Shown here: positions 33,985 through 44,972 of the stretch, in pieces | Layout: each line of letters begins with the position of its first letter | Position numbering within the stretch: the first letter of the stretch is position 1 | DNA from: Siphonodentalium dalli | Lineage: Eukaryota > Mollusca > Scaphopoda > Gadilida > Siphonodentaliidae | Assembly (NCBI GenBank): GCA_032622095.1 | Contig: CP136065.1 | Coordinates: 65,959,031-66,023,030, forward strand | Reading direction: 5' to 3' | DNA length: 64,000 nt | Made by a program: the position numbers and the translations under genes | Notes under the pieces: generated by a model | Databases searched by the model: none | Seen by the model: only the letters and a program-made list of their open reading frames with translations | Told to the model about the DNA's origin: nothing

Positions 33985-34200
33985 AAATTATAATGAATGA
34001 ATGAATGTTTATTGGATAATGTATATACACTGGACAAACATAAAAAATATAGTGCGATGTACATACAAAATCCGGGCGATGACGTGACCTAACTGGCCGT
34101 CTTCCCGTCGCCGCCCAGGCATCAATAGTAAGGCAAGTTGACTACACTGCTACTCCTAACGGGCTTAACGATGCATCTTCACTTCTCTTAACGTGTGTGG
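33985..34200. repeat. (GAAT)n-headed repeat fragment beside the SINE
   Basis: ATGAATGAATGAATGTTTATT followed by GC-richer DNA with CGTCTTCCCGTCGCCGCCC; looks like the 3' end of a retroelement, family not recognised. Confidence 0.4.
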
Positions 34201-34424
34201 GTGATTTAAGATGATTATTTACTACAGAATACTAGTATATAGTTATATACGATTGTTTGATTGAGTTGAGGAGTCGACATGGTAAAACAATTCTTAACTG
34301 AATAATTCTTAACTGAACAAAGCCCATGGTTTAGACCCCGGAAGCTCCTGGCACGACAGTAACCCAGAGCGGCCGTCCCAGGGAAACATCGCGACCTGAA
34401 CCTCCAGGAGTCCACCTGAGTGTC

Positions 34425-34460
34425 ATGCATACACATATACATACATATACATATACATAC

Positions 34461-34493
<33 letters not shown>

Positions 34494-34560
34494 TACATAT
34501 ACACATATATATACACATACGCGCACACACATGCATATACATATACAAACAGTCACACAT
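34425..34560. repeat. (CATATA)n/(CA)n simple repeat at the LINE tail
   Basis: About 135 bp of mixed CATACATATACATA and (TA)n; produces spurious frames on both strands. Confidence 0.9.
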
Positions 34561-34656
34561 ATATGAGATTAATTCTTAAATTAATAATTAAAATTACCAT
34601 CGGTCAATGTGTAATTAAACAATATATTAATAATGTTCGTTGCATGTTAATAAAGA

Positions 34657-36036
34657 CTAAGATTGTTTACAGTCTGGACAATACAGGTTGCAACAGCGAA
34701 CAGATGCAGCATATTCATCTAATAGGGTATACTTTATGAGCTTCTTAAATGTTAACCTCGGAGTGCAAGCCTTAATAGGTGTAGATAGTTTATTCCATAG
34801 TGTAGGAAATTGGTGAAGTGGTAACTTGGCACTGAAGTTTGTTCTAGGAGTATGATGTTCAATATCACGAGTTTGTCTCGTTAGGGCATGTTTTTTCCGT
34901 CTAGGTTTTCGCAAAAAATCTGATAGTGACTTCGGTAAGACTTCATATTTCCAATCATAGACAAAAATTAATGATTTAATAGTATATAGATCTTGAACTT
35001 TTGGGATATCTGATCGTTTGAAAAGGGGGTCAGTATGTGAGTTATACTTGGCATTACAAATCATGCGGATAGCTTTCTTTTGTAGTTTAAAGATCTTTCC
35101 TATGTGGGACGAGTTGCCCCATATTTCTATTCCATAAGAAATGTGACTGTGAATCAGGGCGTAATATAGTGTTTTTAATATTTGGATTGGTAGGAACTTT
35201 TTGGCTCTACATAAGGCATGTATAACTTTGTTAACTTTTTTACAAATGTAATTAATGTGATAATCAAAGTTTAAATTTTCATCTACATATATTCCTAAAA
35301 ATTTAATGGCTGGTTCGTTATTTAGTGATGGTGTTGGAAAAATAATTTCATTGTTGATGGATAATCGTTTATTACCGAAAGCGTGTCTGTTAGTGGCATT
35401 AAAAAGCATATATTTAGTTTTAGAGGCATTAATAACGAGTTTATTTGCCGTGCACCAGTTAAAGACTTTATCAAGCTCAATATTTGCATCATCAATCAGT
35501 TTATCTACTTTATTGTTAGAGGAGTATAACGTTGTGTCATCAGCAAATGATAGTAAATTAAAGTTTGTTGATTTCGGAATGTCATTTACATATAACAAAA
35601 AAAGGACAGGGCCGAGTATAGATCCTTGGGGGACACCGGTTTTTACATTTGCGAAATCTGATCTAACACCAGAGTGTTCAACAAACTGTTTCCGATTTGT
35701 TAAGTAGCTTTTGAAGAAATCATTGGCCAGGCCTCTAATTCCATAGTGGTTTAATTTTTTCAGAAGTATGTCATGATCTAGAGTGTCAAAGGCTTTGGAT
35801 AAATCTATAAATATAGCCAGTGTTGTGTCTTTTGTTTTTTTGTCGTTCATTTCCCCAATATAATTAAGGAGTTTTAACACAGGGTGGGACGTCGAATGAT
35901 TTTTTCTAAAGCCAAACTGATGTCTGTTTAGTATCTCCTTTTTATCTAAGTAATCAGATAATCTTCTACATGTGACTTTTTCAAGGAGTTTAGGGCGATG
36001 GGTACCAATTTTGGCATATTTTGAGTGGCCAATCAT
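34657..36036 (-). CDS. Reverse transcriptase of LINE, N-terminally truncated
   Basis: A 459-codon frame. Residues 76-84 FIDLSKAFD are RT motif A, 133-139 TGVPQGS motif B, and 164-167 FADD the catalytic motif C. The thumb segment IKFLGIYVDENLNF follows, and the C-terminus ends in a small cysteine cluster (CCNLYCPDC). The first 20 residues do not resemble RT, so the homologous part begins around KLLEKVTCRRLSDYL and the annotated ATG is fortuitous. The upstream endonuclease is missing, so the copy cannot be autonomous. Confidence 0.85.
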   Translation of the reverse strand: MIGHSKYAKIGTHRPKLLEKVTCRRLSDYLDKKEILNRHQFGFRKNHSTSHPVLKLLNYIGEMNDKKTKDTTLAIFIDLSKAFDTLDHDILLKKLNHYGIRGLANDFFKSYLTNRKQFVEHSGVRSDFANVKTGVPQGSILGPVLFLLYVNDIPKSTNFNLLSFADDTTLYSSNNKVDKLIDDANIELDKVFNWCTANKLVINASKTKYMLFNATNRHAFGNKRLSINNEIIFPTPSLNNEPAIKFLGIYVDENLNFDYHINYICKKVNKVIHALCRAKKFLPIQILKTLYYALIHSHISYGIEIWGNSSHIGKIFKLQKKAIRMICNAKYNSHTDPLFKRSDIPKVQDLYTIKSLIFVYDWKYEVLPKSLSDFLRKPRRKKHALTRQTRDIEHHTPRTNFSAKLPLHQFPTLWNKLSTPIKACTPRLTFKKLIKYTLLDEYAASVRCCNLYCPDCKQS

Positions 36037-36910
36037 TGCTGTGATGATTTTGTTTTCCTTATATTTATTTTAATTTATGGGTTTGCCAAAAATGTCCTCA
36101 TTTAATCTTTAGCTTATGTCTGGTTGATCTTGTGGTGAAAATTTTGAGTGATTTCGTGCATTCAGTTTGATGATATTTGAATTTGAAGGTTATTGAGATA
36201 TTCCGTTAAATGATTTATAGCATGTGAATCTAAAATAAATCTTTTCATAAACACAATTTACAATAACCATGGATCAGGAATATAGTTCAGTTGAACATTT
36301 CATGGTATAGAAGATTAATGGTAAAATTTGTTTTCTGTGTATTAGTCTATTTAAATTATATTCAATTCTCCAAAAATGTGCACAGAAATTCCGTTAAAAT
36401 CTGTCCTCTCTGAGAATCTTTGTCAACTGCTAATATTAATGAAATGAGAAAATCATTTTGTATTGTGCGTAAACTGTCACTAGTATTGAGGGTGTATACA
36501 CTTTAATTGGTGGGCTGAACCATCCCGATTTGGTACAGCAGCTCATTAAATGTTAAAAAAAAATGTCCTCTCCGAGAATTCAAGCATGGAACCCAGAGAT
36601 TTTCTGGAAGACATTGGTTTATATTAAACTATAACCATTCTGTTAATGAGAATGGGGTGTAGTAATAATTTACTATATTAAAATACAGTTTATGCAACAT
36701 GCCGTGTCCAATTTGAGCTACTAATGTGTTATTTCATTTGTTTCCATTGAGGCAATTCATGTCTGCTCAACTGAAATTGTCTGAGTAAATTGTCGATCTG
36801 AAGAATTTCTTGATTATTGATAATCATGTCAGTGATTACAAGTGGTTTGATGGAAGTGTTGTTTGTAAAACATGTGTTTCTCAATAGTTAAATATAATTG
36901 TCTTGAATTA

Positions 36911-38672
36911 TCGGAGAGGACACATTTTTTAACAGATTGCAGAGTATCTGCACTTACTTACAATATTAAAGGAATACTCCATGTGTGTGTACATATAATA
37001 ACATTGGAATACCATAGGACCCGTAACCTGAGATAAATGAGCACAGTTCATACCCTGGTCGTCTGTATAGCTCTCAATAAAATAGTTTAGACCATACAAA
37101 AGTATTATCCATATATTTGTACAGCCATAACATTATTAAACATGATGAGGATTCTGCCCCTATGACCCCTCGATACACTCAATACAGATTACCACAGTTC
37201 ATATACAGTAAGTAAGCCCCAATAGAATGATTTCACACATTAAAATGTTTTACAAGTAGCTTGAACCCTAAAATCAATAATAATCAATGTTAATCTTCTA
37301 AGCGCTCCATGGCCCCTACATTTCAATCAACCATGCATGACAGGATGAACAAATTATGGTTCATAGCAATAATCCACACCAAGTATTAACAATGTTTATC
37401 TGCCTGGACTGGAGAAAAACTTTTTTGAAGTTCTTATTTTATTTAGAGTTATCTGACCCATTTAATGCCTCCTGACTAGGACCCTTGAAGCCACTGACAT
37501 GATAAATGCTCTATAGCACTCAATAGATTTGTTTCATACATGTATACATGTAGAAAAGCATTGATTTCTGTTCTCGAAATGAAATCTATGACAACCCCAT
37601 AGCCCTCAATGTTAATCTTCTCACCCATCATTGTCCCCTAAAATCCTCTCAACCATGACCCTATGAACAAATTATAAACTATGTCTCCATACCAAGTATT
37701 ATGGAAATCGGCTCAGTGAGACTGCAAATAATTTTGAATTTTAAAAAGTGCACTACTACATTAAATGTGGGTTCGCTATGTCTGCTCATATTCTGAAAAC
37801 ATCCATACAAATGGACAATGGACTATTCCAATTTCTACTTTTAGAATGAAATGGGAGAGTCCATACATTTGTGAATGCCAATGAGTTACAGATTGTAATA
37901 GGGCGAACATATGACAGCTAAAACTAACTCTATTTCAATAATTCGCCTTGTCTCAGGTGTCTCTTGTCTCTTATATAGTAAACCCGGTATTAATCAGTAA
38001 ACCTCACATCTTAATAATTGTAAGTCGAAAAAGGGCCATAACTCCAGTACAAAAATTGGATCAAACCCATATTCGAACTTGATCTGTATTTTGGCTGTGA
38101 AATCACAAACCAAAATACCAGATTTGGTTCCAATCAGATAAAACCATGTTTGAGTCATCGCAGAATGTGTGAATAATAAGTCGAAAAAGGCCCATTTATT
38201 CAGAATGTGTGAATAATAAGTCGAAAAAGGCCCATACCTCTATTTCACAAACGGATCAAACCCATTTTCAAACTCATCCTGCATTTTGGGATGAGAAACT
38301 CATACACAATTTGGTTCCGATTGGATAGAAAATGTTTGAGTTATCGCACCGTGCGTAAATTGTCTACGTACAGATATAGACGGATGGACGATGAGTGGTC
38401 AATCTGAACATCAACATTACGTGTACCATACTATGGTATGGGTACACATAAAAACCGGTTATGAGACAACAGATTTTGCCCCAACTTATCATTTGTCGAG
38501 TCATGTTTCCAAGAGTCTTAATGTTTATCTTCTCATTTCTCAGTTTGACAGGTCTATTCAAGTTCTCTAAAATATATAACAAGACAATGAAAATGGGCAA
38601 TATTTCTATGATTGAGTTACAAGACTCTGATGTCTACAGCGAATGAATGTTAAAAAAGTGTGTCCTCTCCGA
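36911..38672. mobile_element. Inverted-end element with TCGGAGAGGACAC termini
   Basis: TCGGAGAGGACAC at 36911 and its complement at 38660-38672 border 1.76 kb with no long frame. Further copies of the same motif lie outside at 36402 and 36564. Near 38030-38340 are two 'aagggccataact' blocks, and a 40-bp tandem repeat at 38161-38240. Confidence 0.55.
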
Positions 38673-39221
38673 GAATAAGTCAGTGGAAATTGGCAATTTT
38701 TAAATATGCTCTTATTGAGTCAATTTTTGTCCGATTTTTAAAATGCTTTCAATTTTACAATCATTGAAGCATGCACTTCAACTTGAGAAGTAAAATCTTT
38801 ACAATACTAAAGCATCTTTCTATTATCAGAGAATAACAATTAGGAAATACGAATATTAAGAGTTCTTAATTTACATATAAATTAAAAAAATATGGAAATT
38901 CAAAGATTTTTCCAGTAATTTTGACATATATGTTCTCTGATTGTTCAATGCTCAATGTCATGTGATATCGTCCCGGAAACAGATGCATAATAGTTAAAAT
39001 TCAGACATTAGAAATTAGTTGTTCAGCATTTTCAATTTTGAGGGCATCCTGCATAGACCAAGCCTGAAAAATCAAAATACACTTGCTCCTGCTCTGAAAC
39101 TTTAGTTCACGATCCAGTATGATGTTCCTAACATGAATTAATGAATAAAAAGTAATTTGAAAAACACTTTTTTTGCACCCTATTTGGCCACTTGTGGTCA
39201 ACCTTTAACGTGAAAGAGCCC

Positions 39222-39657
39222 ATCTGTACTACTGTAGTTGTTAGTGACTGTTACGTCCTACTCCTAGTGACCAAGGCTGGCTTTTACAGGACGGGATCGA
39301 GTAGATCCATAATTTTTCCAGGAAGTTTTTTTGCCGAACCCGTGACTTCTTCGCCACGGTAGGGATCTTTAACGTGCGCACATTGTTGCACACGGGACAG
39401 CCATTAGCGTCGGCTCCCGATCCGACGGTGTGCCAAGTGTAGTGTCATCCCTGGTCATGACATTACGAGAGGAGCAGCTTCTGGAATCTTTCTCAGATCA
39501 CTGATCGTGGCATCGATGATTGATTTGTGATGCCCGTGGTACTGGGAATGCAGATGCGACACAAAGTCCGACCGATATTTTGTCGGATTTGAACCCTCGA
39601 CCATGTCGAAGGTGTAGCTCAGAGGTCGGCCCACAAACCAACTGAGCTATCCGCTCC
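39222..39657 (-). mobile_element. tRNA-derived SINE, full length
   Basis: On the minus strand it starts GGAGCGGATAGCTCAGTTGG. Box A TAGCTCAGTTGG is at 39638-39649 and box B GGTTCAAATCC at 39585-39595, followed by a long conserved body. The head fits an RNA polymerase III promoter. Confidence 0.87.
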
Positions 39658-39773
39658 TCAATGCGTCATTGACAGTCACAATGGACTTGTAAATCATACA
39701 GGGAAGTCGGTATGTCTCACAGTTTTTGGCCATTATATATAAGTAGTAGCCCTAGAGTAAGAATAATAGGAAA

Positions 39774-40173
39774 GTTGGGAAACAACATGATAAAAAATTT
39801 TTTTAAACCTACCCACCTCCCCTGTTGCACTCGAAATCTCATCAAAACGAATACGCTTCGGACATGAATAACTACGTTAGTACGTATGCAAAATTATCGA
39901 ATATCGATAATCACACTTACCATACATTTCTTGAGACGTATGATGTTGTGTCGAGCCAAATTTTATCGTGATTTTGATTATGTTCACCTGATAAAAGTAG
40001 TTTTTCTGGATATACCTCTCAAGAAAATGTATGGTAAGTGTGATTATCGATATTCGATAGTTTTGCATACGTAGTTATTCATGTCCGAAGCGTATTCGTT
40101 TTGATGAGATTTCGAGTGCAACAGGGGAGGTGGGTGGGTTTAAAAAAAAAAAATTATCATGTTGTTTCCCAAC
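39774..40173. mobile_element. 400-bp palindrome L
   Basis: Arms of about 160 bp (GTTGGGAAACAACATG, CCACCTCCCCTGTTGCACTC, CGAATATCGATAATCAC) with a 78-bp loop; only small indels between arms. Confidence 0.85.
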
Positions 40174-40832
40174 CTGGTCAAGGTATTCTGACAAAAATCA
40201 GAACTCGGTCAGATTTGTCAGACTGAAAAGTCTCATTCGAGATAACTGACACTGAATAAAGATTTAAATGCAAAATGCTGACTTCCCATATGTCATTATA
40301 TAAATATATACATTTGTCCAGGTATGTTGTTGTGGGTGCAGCAGCCCTGGGAATTAAGGAAAATTTGCCTAGGCAATATTTTTGCCTAGGTGAAAGAAAT
40401 CGGCCTAGGCAAAAACAGATTTTACCTAGGCAATTTTGCAACAATATTGCCATCTCAAATCAATATGATTCAATAATAACCTGAAATTCTTAGTTATTTT
40501 GGAGAACATTTCCAGGCCACTACTCATCATATATATACATTCCACAACTCATCTCCAAAACTAGTGCCCTTATGGGTAGCTAGTTAATGGCCCAGTGCCA
40601 TGGAAACAATTTTAGGACAATATATGTAAAAAGTGATTTAAGGAAGTCATTTTGGCTAAATAGGTTCTATTTCTGATAGACAAAAATCAATTTTAGTAAC
40701 CCAATGAACTTGTTTTACCTACATGTAGGCAATATAATTGCCTAGGCAATATAATTTCCTAGCCTGCAGTATGCTGTTCGATCGGACGCGGACATTAATG
40801 GCTGACCTGTGTACACGCCTCAGACTCAGTAT

Positions 40833-41171
40833 GGCTGAATAGGTCATTGTCGCATGGTTTCTGGCAAAAAGACACCCAGGATCTCTTAAACTGTCAAAAA
40901 GACACCCAGGATCTCAAAGTCTCACCAAACAACAGGAATTTTGTTTAGTCGTCTGCTATTAATATTGGTCCAACTATCAAGGATGCGGAATTGCGCTGTC
41001 AGTCAGACTCAAAGCCGTATTAAATTTCGTTGATATTTCACTCCGATCACAAACAAATAATTATAATATTAATAGCAGACGACAAAACAAAATTCCCGTT
41101 GTTTGGCGAGACTTTGAGATCCTGGGTGTCTTTTTGCCAGAAACCATGCGACAATGACCTAAATATTCAGG
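40833..41171. mobile_element. Palindromic element with duplicated arm segment
   Basis: GGTCATTGTCGCATGGTTTC and complement at the two sides. The left arm repeats CAAAAAGACACCCAGGATCTC-like DNA twice, the right arm once. Confidence 0.78.
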
Positions 41172-41306
41172 CTCAGTATGTGCACATTAAAGAACACTAC
41201 TGGAGTCACCACAGGGTTATAAAGTTACTCATATCAACCTGGACCTCTGCACAATCTTCAGTAAATTGAAGGCATAGGAGTACATACCGGTATGTAGAGT
41301 AACATG

Positions 41307-41725
41307 GGGAGCAGATAGCTAAGTTGGTTTGTGGGCCAACCTTTGAGCTATGTACATCTTCGACACGGTCGAGAGTTCGAATCCAACATAGTATCATTTG
41401 GACTTTGTGTTGCCATCTGCATTCCCAGTACCATCAGTGCTCTGATAACGATTCCAGAAGCAAAAGAATCTCAGACAAAAATTTGAAAAATACTTATTGG
41501 GCAAATTTTGTACCTCCGCTCCTCGTTATGTCATGACCAGGGATGACAACATGCTTGCATGGCACACTGTCTGATCGGGAGCTGACGCTGATGGGTGTCA
41601 CATGTGCAACAATGTGCGTACATTAATGAGCCCTGCCGTGGCGAAGAAGTCACATGTTCGGCAAAAAATCCTGGACAAATATGGATCTACTTGATCCCTC
41701 TCTGTAATGCCCGAAAGCCGGGCGT
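41307..41725 (+). mobile_element. tRNA-derived SINE, older copy
   Basis: Same family on the plus strand: box A TAGCTAAGTTGG at 41316, box B AGTTCGAATCC at 41374; body diverged from the minus-strand copies. Confidence 0.82.
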
Positions 41726-42093
41726 GTGATAGTACCAGTATATAGATACCGGTACTAGTAGATAGATCTATGTAGATGTAACACAGTAACAGTAACCGTG
41801 GGTTAATTTGCACTAAAGACATCTCTCGTCTCGAGTGAGTTATTGAGCGTAATTCTCGGAACTAATTGATTACTCTCTATATAATTTATTTATATTTATG
41901 AACGTTCTGCTCACTTCTGCTAAGTCTTTTATGCAAATTAACCCAAATCAATTAGAAAGTTTTGACTTTTTATCCATGTCGGCGATTAATTTTAGGGTCG
42001 GTCGATGTGCAGAAACATGGCATCTTTTTGTTTTGGCCTCATTGAGAAAACCCAAACTAAAAAAAAAAATTTGAGTTCGACAATTTAAGTGAT

Positions 42094-42523
42094 CAGGCCT
42101 GATGGGACATTTGCAGAATTAGGTCTCCTGAGATTGAATTTTGTGATGCTACCCCACATAGCTGGGCACGTCATTCTGCTTGGGCTTCATCTTCTCTGGA
42201 AAGTATCTTTATTATCAAATTAGTTTCTTTAGGAACTTCTTCACAAAGATTCTTTTTTAGTTTAGTTACTCTATATGATAATATCCCCAAATTGGCTGAG
42301 GACACATTGCATTTAATGATAATCAAGGTTCCCAATGGACACACGACCCATGCACATCACAATATTCACCATCTGGGAACTTAAATCTGAGTCTAGATCT
42401 CCGATAGCAGATGAGGCCATGCAGAATGAGGTTCCCAGAGAATTAATTTGGTGATGCTAGATTCTACATTCACCCTCTGGGGACCTCATTCTGCAAATGT
42501 CTGCCACTTTATTCTCAGGCCTG
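42094..42523. mobile_element. MITE-F9
   Basis: Flanked by TAAGTGAT and AAAGTGAT (7 of 8). Confidence 0.85.
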
Positions 42524-42658
42524 AAAGTGATAATGGAAAACAGGAGCTGCAAAAACTAGGTCTAACTGGCAACATATATCAACATAAATGAACACTGATT
42601 GATCTACATTGTCTTATTTTGAAACCACAAAGCAGATAAGTATTGTCACACTAACAGC

Positions 42659-42722
42659 TACAGTAATGCCCTAAATAATCAACTCCTTAACCACAGCAGA
42701 ATTATGGGTAACTTTTACTGTA
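42659..42722. mobile_element. MITE-A8, solo arm
   Basis: About 56 bp of left arm is joined directly to a terminal ACTG-TA, so nearly the whole right arm is gone while both outer ends remain. Confidence 0.75.
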
Positions 42723-43275
42723 ATCATCATTGTTTTGATAAGCAAGCATGTGTGATTTTTGATGAATGGTTATCCATACACTGACGACCAACTGCTGTTT
42801 ACGAATTAAGGGTTTCGTGGTGATCTGAAGATAATTTGAGAGTTGATTTCTGACAATAACTTTGAAAATTTTGGCCAAATGAAATTTTCTTTGGTCATTT
42901 AAAAATAAACTATGTGAACCCTGCTGCTGAAACGATAATAACCCCCCAAAATTACAAACAAAACATCATTGACATATACAGATGCTCGATTTAACTGGAT
43001 TGTGATGCGATTTCCAATTTCTGCTAACCAATTTACAATGAAAAAACATGTATTTGTAGGGAATGCTATACAAAATCAACCCAGTGCTGCAAAATGCTAT
43101 ACAAATTTAAAAGATTAAATCAACCCCTGGACATTTATTAATTTTATTTATTCATTGATTGCAGGTAGGAGAAAGAATGCTTTTAAAAACACCAGGCTGC
43201 TGAAAAGGTAGACAATATCCAAGGCTTCATTTATCAGCTGCAAACATTTAAGATGTATAAGCCTCATTCTAATGC

Positions 43276-44415
43276 ATGACGACATCCATGAATACCAGGT
43301 TGGCTTATTTCAAAGTAACAGCGATGGGGTTCTATGGGAACAGAAGAAAATCAACCAATGAAAAAATATCAACGATCGAGTCTAGACTTGAAAAGATTGG
43401 TGCCATAGAATATGATGTAGTTCGATGCAGCGATGATAGTTCTGAAATATCAGTGGGTAGTTTTGAAAATCTTCTTCAAGATATCATTTCCATCCACAAG
43501 TCCCACCGTCCAAGGACTTTCTCAAATTTCTCAAATACACGATGCTTAAACCACATGTATCTGTATAGAGCTCTAGGCTTATGTAAATTGTTCGGAGATA
43601 TCATAAATTATCAGTTGGTTCAAAGTCTACTGAGTGAAATTTATATATGCGATGGAGACCTACACAGTGTATTCAGTATCATATCAGTTGATTCAAAGAC
43701 ATTTGCTGATGGTTCTGTAAAGAAACCAGGTTTTGGAAATGCATTTGGCCAATATATCTATGGGCAGCGCTGTTTGGTCGATGACGACTACAGAATGAAG
43801 TCTTTCGAATTCTTATTGAAACACATTCCAAGGAATATGTTTGTGCTCAATCATAGGCATGCATCATGGAAAAATCTTCTAAATGAGCCCATCGATTCTA
43901 ATAACATTTCACCGCTGATGCTCGCTACAATGAAGAGAGAGGTTTCGTCGGTTTTATTGCTACTCAGATACGGCGCTGATCCATTCGTTGTTTGTGGATC
44001 TTCTTACGACAATCTCAAGGATTCATCTGAGTACATCATTTCCTACCTAAACAGCATCCTCTACTTCAAAACCGTCACGAAAAATGACCATGTGCTTGGG
44101 CAGCTGATATCAGAACAAGAAAAAGCTCTACAATGTTTTCAGTATTTTTTCAGGTCAGTCGTGAATATTCCACTGAAGACGAATAATAACATCTTCGACA
44201 TTCACGAGAACAAGCGTGTTTATTACGCCAGCCCAAATCTTGCTGCTTTGTTTGACATGGGGAAATTTAAATCACCACGACCTCTAATGCATCTCTGCAG
44301 AATCAAGGTCAGGTCCTCCATGACCAACAACAACAACATGTCCATCCCCGATGCTATTCAAACATTAGAGATTCCTTCGATTCTCAGGAAGTATCTTGAT
44401 CTCAGAGTTGACTGA
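43276..44415 (+). CDS. ASB17: Ankyrin repeat and SOCS-box protein, ASB17-like
   Basis: A single 379-codon frame with an in-frame TAA six bases before ATG 43276, so the gene appears intronless (a 5' UTR intron remains possible). Residues 209-240 form a recognisable ankyrin repeat (SPLMLATMKREV...LLRYGADPF). Residues 333-379 are a SOCS box: BC-box PLMHLCRIKV fits (S/T/P)LxxxCxxxV, and LEIPSILRKYL is the Cul5-box position. The SOCS box, the spacing before it and the N-terminal RTFS...YRALGLCKLF region best match ASB17, which is longer here (379 against about 295 residues, mostly an N-terminal extension). The family binds Elongin B/C and Cullin 5 to recruit ubiquitination targets; the target is unknown. 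MITE-F10 starts about 14 bp after the stop. Confidence 0.8.
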   Translation: MTTSMNTRLAYFKVTAMGFYGNRRKSTNEKISTIESRLEKIGAIEYDVVRCSDDSSEISVGSFENLLQDIISIHKSHRPRTFSNFSNTRCLNHMYLYRALGLCKLFGDIINYQLVQSLLSEIYICDGDLHSVFSIISVDSKTFADGSVKKPGFGNAFGQYIYGQRCLVDDDYRMKSFEFLLKHIPRNMFVLNHRHASWKNLLNEPIDSNNISPLMLATMKREVSSVLLLLRYGADPFVVCGSSYDNLKDSSEYIISYLNSILYFKTVTKNDHVLGQLISEQEKALQCFQYFFRSVVNIPLKTNNNIFDIHENKRVYYASPNLAALFDMGKFKSPRPLMHLCRIKVRSSMTNNNNMSIPDAIQTLEIPSILRKYLDLRVD

Positions 44416-44428
44416 ATCCATGTATCTG

Positions 44429-44934
44429 TAAGTCTGGATATAGTGTGTCTGATAATTGCAGAATGATGTCCCCCAAATCATCGAATCAATTATCGTATTA
44501 AATGATTCTCGCAAAACTTTTCAATTTTCAGTGCTTTATGACTAACTTGATTCGTCATTCGATTCTCGCAAAATTAAATGGATTTTGACCCCTGCTCTGG
44601 GGGACCTTATTTTGATCATTTTCTAGGAAATATCTATAGCCACAAATTAATATTGTTTTTAGTTACTTTTTCCCCTCTGTTCAGTTTCTATACCCCTAAT
44701 TTGCAGAAAATAAATTGCATAATCGAGGTGAATAATGGGTAAACATCACCAACTTCAACTGGGAACTTCAATGTGATCCTCCATATATACATGTAGGTCT
44801 TCCATAGCAGTTGAGGCCTAAGCAAAATGAGGTTCTCAGAGGTGAATTTGGTGTGGCTAGCTCACTGTGCTACATGTAAATTCACCCTCTGTGGACCTAA
44901 TTCTGCAAATGTCAGTCACAATATATCCAGGATT
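44429..44934. mobile_element. MITE-F10, 3' flank of the ASB17-like gene
   Basis: Starts about 14 bp past the stop codon. It contains ATTAAA twice and AATAAA at 44709-44714, so the transcript's 3' end may lie in it. The left hairpin is disrupted by foreign sequence around GATTCTCGCAAAA. Confidence 0.75.
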
Positions 44935-44972
44935 ATCTGTGTCTTAATTTCCAGGTGCTTACATGCAAGTTG

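Larger units (their letters stand above)
34425..36040 (-). mobile_element. 5'-truncated non-LTR retrotransposon (LINE)
   Basis: The minus strand carries reverse transcriptase and C-terminal domain but no endonuclease, so the copy is cut at its 5' side near 36.0 kb. The 3' side runs through a short AT-rich UTR into a (TATG/TG)n simple repeat at 34425-34560, the tail type seen in several LINE clades. The RT has the FADD and GVPQGS motifs of the jockey/CR1/L2 group. The lack of internal stops suggests recent insertion. Confidence 0.85.

Noticed and set aside
34215-34556. Frames of 65-113 codons over the simple repeat
   Set aside because: They encode only Tyr-Ile-Cys-Val runs from (CATATA)n.
35306-35707. 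133-codon plus-strand frame
   Set aside because: Antisense shadow of the LINE reverse transcriptase.
39580-39657. tRNA gene
   Set aside because: A and B boxes are present but the cloverleaf is poor and the sequence continues into a SINE body; a second copy at 41307 confirms a SINE.
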